Below, piece by piece: positions 1-5,317 of a DNA stretch of 5,317 nucleotides; the stretch's first letter is position 1; each line of letters opens with the position of its first letter. The position numbers and the translations under genes were made by a program. Origin of the DNA: Thermomonas sp. Lineage in GTDB: Bacteria; Pseudomonadota; Gammaproteobacteria; Xanthomonadales; Xanthomonadaceae. The stretch covers positions 1 to 5,317 of the forward strand of contig JANJSW010000228.1 in the NCBI GenBank assembly GCA_024711415.1. The letters are read 5' to 3'. The notes beneath the pieces are model-generated. The model worked only from the letters and a program-made list of their open reading frames with translations. It had not been told where the DNA came from and searched no databases.

Positions 1-2
1 AA

Positions 3-305
3 TACCTGCGCCGCTGGGAAGAGCTGCGGCCGAAGCTGGTGCTGGGCGAAAACGTCGGCCAGGCCACCCAGTTCGTGGTCAGCGGCGCCGCGCCGCTGGG
101 CCTGCTGCCGCGCTCGCTGGTGCAGCAGGCCCGCAAGGGCCACCCCGGCTCCGGCTGGGAGGTACCGGCCAGCTGGCATGCGCCGATCGTGCAGAGCGCG
201 GTGCTGCTCCAGCGCGGCGAGCGCAATCCCGCCGCGCGCGGCTTCCTGAAGTACCTGCAGAGCCCCCCGGCGAAGCAGCGCATCCGCGCCTTCGGCTACG
301 ACTGA
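3..305 (+). CDS. modA: Molybdate ABC transporter, periplasmic substrate-binding protein ModA (3' part only)
   Basis: This is the C-terminal 100 codons of the periplasmic protein that captures molybdate and delivers it to ModBC. The frame is open from base 3 to a TGA at 303-305; the start, the signal peptide and the N-terminal lobe lie left of the window. Visible family features, in order, are a GENVGQ segment (about visible residues 16-21) followed by QFVVSGAAPLGLLPRS. Next comes a WEVPASWHAPIVQSAVLL segment, which in ModA proteins forms the return into the first lobe, and then an NPAARGFLKYLQSP helix and a terminal GYD. The family is usually about 230-260 residues long, so roughly the last 40 per cent is present. 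The stop lies 7 bases before modB, as expected for a modABC operon. The identification rests on these motifs plus the gene order. Confidence 0.93.
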   Translation, partial: YLRRWEELRPKLVLGENVGQATQFVVSGAAPLGLLPRSLVQQARKGHPGSGWEVPASWHAPIVQSAVLLQRGERNPAARGFLKYLQSPPAKQRIRAFGYD

Positions 306-312
306 CCTCCCG

Positions 313-999
313 ATGGACGCCGCCACGCCGGCCTGGCTGGCCGCCAGCTGGGTGACCCTGAAGCTGGCCGGCCTGACCACCCTCATCCTGCTGGTGCTGG
401 GCATGCCGCTGGCATGGTGGCTGGCGCATACGCGCTCGCGCTGGCGGGCGCCCGTGGGCGCGGTGGTGGCGCTGCCAATGGTGCTGCCGCCGACCGTGCT
501 GGGCTTCTACCTGCTGATCGGCCTCGCTCCCGATGGTCCGATCGGCCAGCTCACCACCGCGCTGGGACTGGGCACGCTGGCCTTCACCTTCAAGGGCCTG
601 CTGCTGGCGTCGGTGCTGTACTCGCTGCCGTTCGTGGTGCATCCGCTGCAGGCGGGCTTCGCCGCGCTGCCGCCGTCGCTCCTGGAAGCGGCCGCCACCC
701 TGCGCGCCTCGCCGCTGGACCGTTTCTTCAGCGTGGTGCTGCCGCTGTCGCGGCCGTCGCTGGTCACCGCCAGCCTGCTCGGCTTCGCCCATACCGTGGG
801 CGAGTTCGGGGTGGTGCTGATGGTGGGCGGCAATATCGAAGGCGAGACGCGGGTGCTGTCGGTGCTGCTGTACGACCAGGTGGAAGGCATGGCCTACGCC
901 GATGCACACCTGCTGGCGGCCGGGCTGCTGGGCTTCTCGTTCGCATTGCTGCTGCTGATGCAGTGGCTGGGCCGGCGCACGGTGGTGGCGCATGGCTGA
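313..999 (+). CDS. modB: Molybdate ABC transporter, inner-membrane permease ModB
   Basis: The 228-residue integral membrane permease forms, as a homodimer, the channel through which molybdate crosses the inner membrane; the length is normal for ModB. Hydrophobic segments lie at about residues 15-38, 47-71, 91-115, 148-172 and 197-218. The family-typical ALPMVLPPTVLGFYLL stretch is at 53-68. The EAA loop that docks onto the ATPase starts at E125-A126-A127 and runs to about 144. A GEFG...GGNIEGETR segment at 163-180 is characteristic of ModB. The ATG at 313 follows the modA stop by 7 bases (CCTCCCG) with no Shine-Dalgarno sequence, so translation is probably coupled to modA. The stop codon lies inside the start of modC. 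Closely related sulfate or thiosulfate permeases are the alternative, but the ModA and ModC neighbours settle it. Confidence 0.95.
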   Translation: MDAATPAWLAASWVTLKLAGLTTLILLVLGMPLAWWLAHTRSRWRAPVGAVVALPMVLPPTVLGFYLLIGLAPDGPIGQLTTALGLGTLAFTFKGLLLASVLYSLPFVVHPLQAGFAALPPSLLEAAATLRASPLDRFFSVVLPLSRPSLVTASLLGFAHTVGEFGVVLMVGGNIEGETRVLSVLLYDQVEGMAYADAHLLAAGLLGFSFALLLLMQWLGRRTVVAHG

Positions 1000-1013
1000 G
1001 CATATGGCTGAGC
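992..1013 (+). repeat. 12-base tandem repeat over the modB stop and modC start
   Basis: The ten bases ATGGCTGAGC occur at 992-1001 and again at 1004-1013, separated by AT, giving a period of 12 bases (four codons). In the modC frame this reads MAEH-MAER. The first copy carries both the modB TGA (997-999) and the upstream modC ATG; the second supplies an alternative modC ATG. The repeat is exact and visible. That it arose by slippage duplication of the start region is inference. Confidence 0.7.
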
Positions 1014-2077
1014 GCGTGGACGACATCCGCATCGCGCTGCGGCTTGCACGCGGCGACTTCCGCATGGATCTCGACCTGCGCCTGCCGGGCGCCGGCTGCA
1101 GCGTGGTGTTCGGTCCCTCCGGCTGCGGCAAGAGCACCCTGCTGCGCGCCATCGCCGGGCTGGAGCCACACGCACACGGTGAAATCCGGGTGGGCGACGC
1201 ACGCTGGCAGGACGCCCGCGGCGCGCTGCCGGCGCACCGGCGCGGGGTCGGCATGGTGTTCCAGCACAGCGCCCTGCTGCCGCACCTCTCGGCGGGCGAC
1301 AACCTGCGCTACGGCTGGAAGCGCGCCCACGTCGCGCCGGAATTGCTGGAACGCTGGATTGAAAGGCTGGCGCTGGCACCGCTGCTGTCGCGCAGACCGG
1401 ACTCGCTGTCCGGTGGCGAGCGGCAGCGGGTGGCGCTGGCGCGCGCACTGGTCAGCAATCCACGCCTGCTGCTGCTGGACGAACCGCTGAGCGCGCTGGA
1501 CGCGCCGCGGCGCACCGAAATCCTGCCGTACCTGGAAGCGGTCCGCCGCGAAGCCGGCATCCCGGTGCTGTACGTGACCCATGCGATCGAGGAAGTCGCG
1601 CGCATGGCCGACCACCTGGTCCTGCTGGACGCCGGCCGGGTCACCGCCGCCGGGCCCGCGCTGGAGGTGCTGAACCGCGACGACCTGCCGCTGGCGCTGC
1701 GCGACGATGCCGGGGTGGTGCTGGATGCGGAGGTCACCGCGCGCGATACCCACGGCCTGCTCACCCTGCGCACGCCCGCCGGCACTGTGCACGCGCACGG
1801 CGGCGCGCATGCGCCCGGCACCCGTTTGCGCGTGCGCATCCAGGCCCGCGACGTCAGCCTGGCGCTGAGCCGGCACGATGATTCCAGCCTGCTCAACTCA
1901 TTGCCCGCAACGCTGGTCGCACTGTCAGACCTGCCCGGCGGGCAGGTGCAGGCGCGGCTGGAAGCGCAGGGTCAGACGCTGCTGGCGCGCATCTCGCACC
2001 GTTCGGTGGAACGGCTGGGATTGCAGCCGGGCATGTCGCTGTGGGCGCAGGTGAAGGCGGTGGCGCTGCTGGTATGA
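992..2077 (+). CDS. modC: Molybdate ABC transporter, ATP-binding protein ModC
   Basis: This 361-residue cytoplasmic ATPase energises molybdate import through ModB. The nucleotide-binding domain is intact. It has Walker A GPSGCGKST at 41-49, Q-loop Q91, signature LSGGERQ at 139-145, Walker B LLLLDEP at 159-165, D-loop SALD at 167-170 and switch histidine H197. After about residue 230 there is a regulatory region. The last roughly 62 residues (LLNSLPATL to the end, 300-361) read as a MOP domain, which in characterised ModC proteins binds molybdate or tungstate and can inhibit transport when the cell is replete. The MOP domain separates ModC from CysA, PotA and similar ATPases. The start at 992 overlaps the modB end by 8 bases. 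A second in-frame ATG at 1004 is equally possible, and neither has a strong Shine-Dalgarno sequence. The ModE operator, if any, would be upstream of modA, outside the window. Confidence 0.96.
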   Translation: MAEHMAERVDDIRIALRLARGDFRMDLDLRLPGAGCSVVFGPSGCGKSTLLRAIAGLEPHAHGEIRVGDARWQDARGALPAHRRGVGMVFQHSALLPHLSAGDNLRYGWKRAHVAPELLERWIERLALAPLLSRRPDSLSGGERQRVALARALVSNPRLLLLDEPLSALDAPRRTEILPYLEAVRREAGIPVLYVTHAIEEVARMADHLVLLDAGRVTAAGPALEVLNRDDLPLALRDDAGVVLDAEVTARDTHGLLTLRTPAGTVHAHGGAHAPGTRLRVRIQARDVSLALSRHDDSSLLNSLPATLVALSDLPGGQVQARLEAQGQTLLARISHRSVERLGLQPGMSLWAQVKAVALLV

Positions 2078-2102
2078 GCGGCGACATCCGCATGCCCCCG
2101 GC

Positions 2103-2151
2103 TTGATCCCGATCAAACGGCCCGCACGCCCCCGCCACTAGTCTCGATCAG
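2103..2151 (+). promoter_or_regulatory. FNR/Anr/Dnr-type box and class II promoter for the TDT gene
   Basis: TTGAT-CCCG-ATCAA at 2103-2116 is a perfect match to the FNR/Anr consensus (TTGAT-N4-ATCAA), the site of oxygen- or NO-sensing CRP/FNR-family activators. Its centre is 2109.5. A plausible -10 hexamer, TAGTCT, lies at 2139-2144 in an otherwise very GC-rich stretch and predicts transcription starting near 2151. That puts the box at -41.5, the standard class II activator position, where it overlaps and replaces a -35 element. The leader to the ATG would be about 51 bases. The box sequence is seen directly; the start site and the regulator are inferred. Which family member (FNR/Anr or Dnr) binds cannot be told from the site. 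Confidence 0.82.
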
Positions 2152-2189
2152 CCTCCCCACGGCACCGGTCCACCGCCCCAGCCCGCCAC

Positions 2190-2195
2190 GGGAGA
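2190..2195 (+). promoter_or_regulatory. Ribosome binding site of the TDT gene
   Basis: GGGAGA sits 6 bases before the ATG at 2202. It is a good Shine-Dalgarno match and supports this start. It contrasts with modB and modC, which lack a strong site, and fits a separately started transcript. Confidence 0.6.
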
Positions 2196-2201
2196 ACCGC
2201 C

Positions 2202-3257
2202 ATGCCTGCCCTGCTCCAGCACGTCCGCGCCTCCACCGAGAACCTGTCACCGGGCTATTTCAGCATGGTGATGGCCACCGGCATCCTGTCGCTGGCGGCG
2301 CACATGCTGCACGTGCCGGTACTGCCCATCGTCCTGCTGGCACTGAACTGGTGCCTGTTCGTGGTCATCGGCGTGCTGGCGCTGGCGCACCTGTACTGGC
2401 ACCCGCGGCGGGTGCTGGACGACCTGTTCAACCACCTCAACGCGCCGGGCTTCTTCACCTTCGTCGCCGCCTGCTCGGTGCTGGGCAGCCAGAGCCTGCT
2501 GATCGGCGGCAGCCTGCGGGTGGCGGCGGCGCTGGGCATCGCCGGGCTGCTGGCCTGGGTCGCCTTCACCTACACCATCTTCACCGTGCTCACGGTCAAG
2601 CAGGACAAGCCCGAACTGGCGCGCGGGATCAATGGCGGCTGGCTGCTGGCGGTGGTGGCGACCCAGTCGATGGCGGTGCTGGCCGCGCTGGTCGCACCGG
2701 AAGTGGCGCAGCCGCTGCGGCTGGAGCTGAACTTCTTCGCCCTGTCGATGTGGCTGTGGGGCGGCATGCTCTACATCTGGATGATGTCGCTGATCTTCTA
2801 CCGCTACACCTTCTTCGCGTTCTCCCCCGCCGACCTGTCGCCGCCGTACTGGATCAATATGGGGGCGATGGCCATTTCCACCCTGGCCGGTTCGCTGCTG
2901 ATCCTCAACACGCCGCACGCGCCGTTCCTGCACTCGATGCTGCCCTTCATCAAGGGCTTCACGGTGTTCTACTGGGCCACCGGCACCTGGTGGATCCCGA
3001 TGCTGGTGGTGCTGGCGATCTGGCGCCACGGCGTGCGCCGCTTCCCCTTCAGCTACGACCCGATGTACTGGGGGGCGGTGTTCCCGCTGGGCATGTACGC
3101 GGCCAGCACCCTGCGGATGATGCAGGCGATGGAACTGGATTTCCTGCACCCGCTGCCGCAGGTGATGTTCGGGGTCGGCCTGACCGCCTGGATACTGCTG
3201 TTCAGCGGCCAGCTGCGCGCCCTGCACCGGCAGTGGCGGACGGCGGGCGCCGGTTGA
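2202..3257 (+). CDS. TDT/SLAC1/TehA-family membrane channel or transporter (tellurite resistance/C4-dicarboxylate family)
   Basis: This 351-residue inner-membrane protein belongs to the TDT family, which includes bacterial TehA, yeast Mae1 malate permease and plant SLAC1 anion channels. About ten hydrophobic helices can be drawn (roughly 17-36, 41-63, 82-101, 106-131, 146-165, 176-200, 216-236, 248-273, 288-306, 320-337), matching the ten-helix TehA fold. Family-like stretches are PGYFSMVMATGIL at 17-29 near the N-terminus and VFPLGMYAAST at 293-303 in helix 9. By motif alignment, F294 may be the pore-blocking phenylalanine known from SLAC1 and Haemophilus TehA (inference). The substrate is unknown: C4-dicarboxylates, chloride, nitrate/nitrite or other small anions are all possible. 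Automatic names such as tellurite resistance protein should not be taken literally. An FNR-type box upstream and the nitrate-respiration neighbours suggest an anaerobic role. It lies 124 bases after modC and may also receive read-through. Confidence 0.85.
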   Translation: MPALLQHVRASTENLSPGYFSMVMATGILSLAAHMLHVPVLPIVLLALNWCLFVVIGVLALAHLYWHPRRVLDDLFNHLNAPGFFTFVAACSVLGSQSLLIGGSLRVAAALGIAGLLAWVAFTYTIFTVLTVKQDKPELARGINGGWLLAVVATQSMAVLAALVAPEVAQPLRLELNFFALSMWLWGGMLYIWMMSLIFYRYTFFAFSPADLSPPYWINMGAMAISTLAGSLLILNTPHAPFLHSMLPFIKGFTVFYWATGTWWIPMLVVLAIWRHGVRRFPFSYDPMYWGAVFPLGMYAASTLRMMQAMELDFLHPLPQVMFGVGLTAWILLFSGQLRALHRQWRTAGAG

Positions 3258-3264
3258 GGCCGAT

Positions 3265-3293
3265 GCGCCGCCGCGTTATCCCCGCGGCGGCGC
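3265..3293. terminator. GC-rich hairpin between convergent genes, possible bidirectional terminator
   Basis: GCGCCGCCGCG at 3265-3275 and its exact complement at 3283-3293 form a perfect 11-bp stem with a 7-base loop (TTATCCC). It lies in the 48-base gap between the stop of the TDT gene and the stop of narK, the usual place for a shared terminator. Neither strand has a T-tract after the stem, so it is not a canonical intrinsic terminator. It may act as a pause or RNA-end-protecting structure, or work with Rho. The pairing is seen; the function is inferred. Confidence 0.55.
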
Positions 3294-3305
3294 GATGATC
3301 GAACC

Positions 3306-4619
3306 TCAGCGACCCGCCTTGGCGTTGATGATTTCCGGCAGGTCGGTCTCGCGGTCCAGCTGCGGGAACTTGCTGCGCTCCATCCGGCGGATCGCGAAGT
3401 GCATCCATGCCAGTGCGCTGCCCACCAGCACGAACAGCAGCATGAAGCAGCTGGTCCAGATGCCGGTCAAGTCGTTGAGCGCGCCGAAGGCGATCGGCAG
3501 CAGGAAGCCCCCCAGCCCGCCGATCATGCCGACCACGCCGCCCACCGAGCCGACGTACTGCGGGTAGTACACCGGGATGTGCTTGTACACCGCCGCCTTG
3601 CCCAGCGACATGAAGAAGCCGAGCACGAACACCAGCACCGTGAACGGGACCAGACCGATGGCAAGATGGAAGCTGATGTCGCCCTGGATGCCCTTCACCA
3701 CGTACTGCGTATCCGGGTAGGCCAGCAGGAAGCAGCAGACCACCGAGACGCCGAAGGTCCAGTACATCACCTTGCGCGCACCCCATTTGTCCGACAGCCA
3801 GCCGCCCACCACGCGGAACAGGCTGGCCGGGATCGAGTAGCACGCGGCCAGCACGCCGGCGGTCTTCACGTCCATCCCGTAGGCGCCGATCAGGTAGCGC
3901 GGCAGCCACAGCGCCAGCGCGACGAAGCCGCCGAACACGAAGAAGTAGTACAGGGCGAAGCGCCAGACCTGCAGGTTTTTCAGCGGTGCCATCTGCTCGC
4001 GGAACGGCATCGGCTTGACGCCGGACTTGCGGCGCTGCTCCAGCGACGGATCTTCCTGCGAGAACAGGAAATACAGGATCGCCGCCACCGCCAGCCCTAC
4101 CGCCCAGACCTTGGCCACCATCGTCCAACCCGCCGCCACCATCACCATCGGCGCCAGCAGCTTGGTGACCGCGGAACCGATGTTGCCGGCGCCGAAAATA
4201 CCCAGCGCGGTGCCCTGCTTCTCCGCCGGGAACCACTTCGAGACGTAGGCCACGCCGACCGAGAACGAACTGCCGGCGATGCCCACGCCCAGCGCAGCCA
4301 GCAGGAACTGCGGATAGGTCTGCGCATGGGTCAGCAGCCAGGTGGCGATAGCGCCGGCCAGCATCACCCCGGTGAGCACCTTGCGCCCGCCGAGCTGGTC
4401 GGCCCAGACGCCGAGGAAGATGCGCAGCAGCGACCCGCTGAGCACCGGCGTTGCGATCAGCAGGCCGAACTGGGTGTCATTGAGGCCCAGGTCTTTCTTG
4501 ATCTGGATGCCGATGATCGAAAAGATCATCCAGACGGCGAAGCACGTGGTGAAGGCGAACGTGCTCAACCACAGCGCCCGCTGCTGGCGGGCGCTGCTGA
4601 CTTGCGAAAGGTCTTGCAT
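3306..4619 (-). CDS. narK: NarK-type nitrate/nitrite transporter (MFS, NNP family)
   Basis: This 437-residue inner-membrane protein of the major facilitator superfamily imports nitrate and/or exchanges it for nitrite during nitrate respiration. Twelve helices are expected from the hydrophobic pattern. The two nitrate-signature motifs are present: GIFGAGNIG at 140-148 leading to P157 in helix 5, and YVGSVGGVVGMIGGLGGF at 355-372 in helix 11. The two substrate-binding arginines of the family are R66 (SGSLLR, helix 2) and R269 (PASLFR, helix 8), matching R89 and R305 of E. coli NarK by motif. MFS loop motifs appear as DQLGGRK (74-80) and DKWGARK (277-283). A GGAAG Shine-Dalgarno lies 6 bases before the ATG. 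The gene is 59 bases downstream of the PPIase gene in the same direction. NarK1-like symporter and NarK2-like antiporter types cannot be separated confidently by eye. Confidence 0.94.
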   Translation of the reverse strand: MQDLSQVSSARQQRALWLSTFAFTTCFAVWMIFSIIGIQIKKDLGLNDTQFGLLIATPVLSGSLLRIFLGVWADQLGGRKVLTGVMLAGAIATWLLTHAQTYPQFLLAALGVGIAGSSFSVGVAYVSKWFPAEKQGTALGIFGAGNIGSAVTKLLAPMVMVAAGWTMVAKVWAVGLAVAAILYFLFSQEDPSLEQRRKSGVKPMPFREQMAPLKNLQVWRFALYYFFVFGGFVALALWLPRYLIGAYGMDVKTAGVLAACYSIPASLFRVVGGWLSDKWGARKVMYWTFGVSVVCCFLLAYPDTQYVVKGIQGDISFHLAIGLVPFTVLVFVLGFFMSLGKAAVYKHIPVYYPQYVGSVGGVVGMIGGLGGFLLPIAFGALNDLTGIWTSCFMLLFVLVGSALAWMHFAIRRMERSKFPQLDRETDLPEIINAKAGR

Positions 4620-4623
4620 GGGT

Positions 4624-4628
4624 CACTT
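4624..4628 (-). promoter_or_regulatory. Ribosome binding site of narK
   Basis: On the minus strand GGAAG is followed by six bases (TGACCC) and then the ATG at 4619-4617. The spacing is suitable and fixes the narK start. The 59-base gap upstream (4620-4678) shows no convincing -10/-35 pair and no FNR-type box, so narK is probably transcribed with the upstream gene. Confidence 0.6.
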
Positions 4629-4678
4629 CCGGTCGAGGTTGGGAAACTCGTTGCTGCCGTGGCGACCGTACCGTGGGA

Positions 4679-5317
4679 TCAGGCCGCTTCGGCTTCGATG
4701 GCGTCCAGTCCGCGGACCTCGTAGCGCTCCTGCAATCCCTGCAGGTACTGCTGGAGTTCGCGCTGGCGGACCTGCAATTCAAGATAGTCGGAAATGCGCT
4801 GGTGGACTTGATCGAACGCAAGTTCCTCGCCGCTTTCGATCGCGTCCACGCTGACCACGTGGTAACCCCAGCGCGACTCCACCGGGAACGCCGCGAGCCC
4901 TTCGCGCAGGCGGAACACCTGACGGTCGAATTCCGGCGTGGTCTGACCACGTTCCAGCCAGCCCAGATCGCCGCCCTCGTCCTTCGACGGGCAGTCCGAA
5001 TGGCGCATGGCGAAGTCGGCGAACAGGTGCGGCTGCGCCTTCAGTTCGGCAATCAGCTTTTCCGCCTGCTCGCGCGCATTGAACCGACCGCTGACGTCAT
5101 CGGCGGCCGCGCCCAGCAGGATGTGGCGCACGCGGATGCGGTCGGGCGCATGGAAGCGCTCCGGGTTCTGCGCGTAATAGCGGCGGCAGTCGTCCTCGCC
5201 GGGCACGCGGTTCTCGATTTCCTGCTCAAGCAGGACCCGGATGCAAGCCTCCTCCACCGCCTCGCCACCGACCGGCTGCACGGCATCGTGCAGGCCAAGC
5301 CGCGCGGTTTCCTGCCG
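4679..5317 (-). CDS. Nitrate-reductase-cluster peptidyl-prolyl cis-trans isomerase, PpiC/parvulin type (5' end cut off)
   Basis: This rotamase probably helps fold or assemble partner proteins; genes of this type (PpiC/NifM-like) often follow narI in denitrifier nar operons. The frame is open from the right edge, so 212 residues are visible and the true start lies beyond 5317; the GTG at 5281 is internal and not needed as a start. Visible residues 1 to about 55 form a helical NifM/SurA-like N-terminal region (VEEACIRVLLEQEIENRV). The parvulin domain runs from about 60 to 160, with VRHILL at 63-68, GGDLGWLERGQ at 115-125, PEF at 128-130 and the closing WGYHVV at 150-155. A Gln/Arg/Leu-rich helix at about 170-200 ends the protein. 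No signal peptide can be assessed because the N-terminus is missing. It precedes narK by 59 bases on the same strand, which suggests a narGHJI-ppi-narK order, with narGHJI outside the window. Confidence 0.88.
   Translation of the reverse strand, partial: RQETARLGLHDAVQPVGGEAVEEACIRVLLEQEIENRVPGEDDCRRYYAQNPERFHAPDRIRVRHILLGAAADDVSGRFNAREQAEKLIAELKAQPHLFADFAMRHSDCPSKDEGGDLGWLERGQTTPEFDRQVFRLREGLAAFPVESRWGYHVVSVDAIESGEELAFDQVHQRISDYLELQVRQRELQQYLQGLQERYEVRGLDAIEAEAA

Noticed and set aside
79..1302. A 407-codon open frame on the - strand across modA, modB and modC
   Set aside because: It has low-complexity Arg/Gln/His/Ala composition and lies opposite three confident genes. It is a shadow frame.
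2078..2092. Short GCGG...CCGC inverted repeat after the modC stop, considered as a terminator
   Set aside because: A 4-bp stem with no T-tract is too weak to call.
2247..3227. A 326-codon open frame on the - strand opposite the TDT gene
   Set aside because: It is Gln/His/Arg-rich with no domain, the expected antisense composition of a membrane-protein gene.
4630..4668. Inverted repeat CGGTCG/CGACCG flanking the narK upstream gap
   Set aside because: Only 6 bp of stem with a 27-base loop; this is common by chance at such GC content.
3399..4724. A 441-codon open frame on the + strand, antisense to narK
   Set aside because: It is rich in His, Gln, Arg and Ala, has no recognisable domain and lies fully opposite a well-supported narK. 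It is a typical high-GC shadow frame.
4808..4821. FNR-like sequence TTGAT-CGAA-CGCAA about 195 bases upstream of narK
   Set aside because: The second half-site matches only 3 of 5 positions, and the site is inside the PPIase coding region with no promoter nearby. It is probably chance.
5281..5281. GTG at 5281 as the start of the PPIase gene
   Set aside because: The frame continues open to the right edge with plausible helical sequence (RQETARLGLHDA), and family proteins extend further, so the start is outside the window.

Overview
The window is very GC-rich and densely packed, and it looks chromosomal. The proteins resemble those of denitrifying or nitrate-respiring Gammaproteobacteria. A Xanthomonadaceae/Lysobacteraceae-type host fits base composition and protein style, but this is an impression, since no 16S or other marker gene is present. 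There are no mobile elements, CRISPR arrays, tRNA or rRNA genes. I see no signs of horizontal transfer.

Left half, + strand (3-2077): the end of a molybdate ABC transporter operon, modA (C-terminal 100 codons only), modB and modC. The genes are separated by 7 bases (modA-modB) or overlap by 8 bases (modB-modC). ModC has all the ATPase motifs and a C-terminal molybdate-binding (MOP) domain.

Middle, + strand (2078-3257): a 124-base spacer with a perfect FNR/Anr/Dnr-type box (TTGAT-N4-ATCAA). The box is placed exactly as in a class II promoter and drives a ten-helix TDT/SLAC1/TehA-family channel or transporter. An 11-bp GC hairpin follows in the 48-base gap between the two convergent transcription units.

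Right half, - strand (3306-5317): narK, a nitrate/nitrite major-facilitator transporter with both nitrate-signature motifs and both substrate arginines. Upstream of it, running off the right edge, is a PpiC/parvulin-type peptidyl-prolyl isomerase of the kind usually found beside narGHJI. The structural nitrate reductase genes probably lie just beyond the right edge, but this cannot be seen.

Together the locus makes sense as support for anaerobic nitrate respiration. ModABC imports the molybdenum needed for the Mo-bisMGD cofactor of NarG, NarK moves nitrate and nitrite across the inner membrane, and the PPIase probably helps fold the reductase. The oxygen-regulated TDT protein is the least understood member. 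I found no clearly new biological system; the most notable observation is the FNR-type control of the TDT channel gene.
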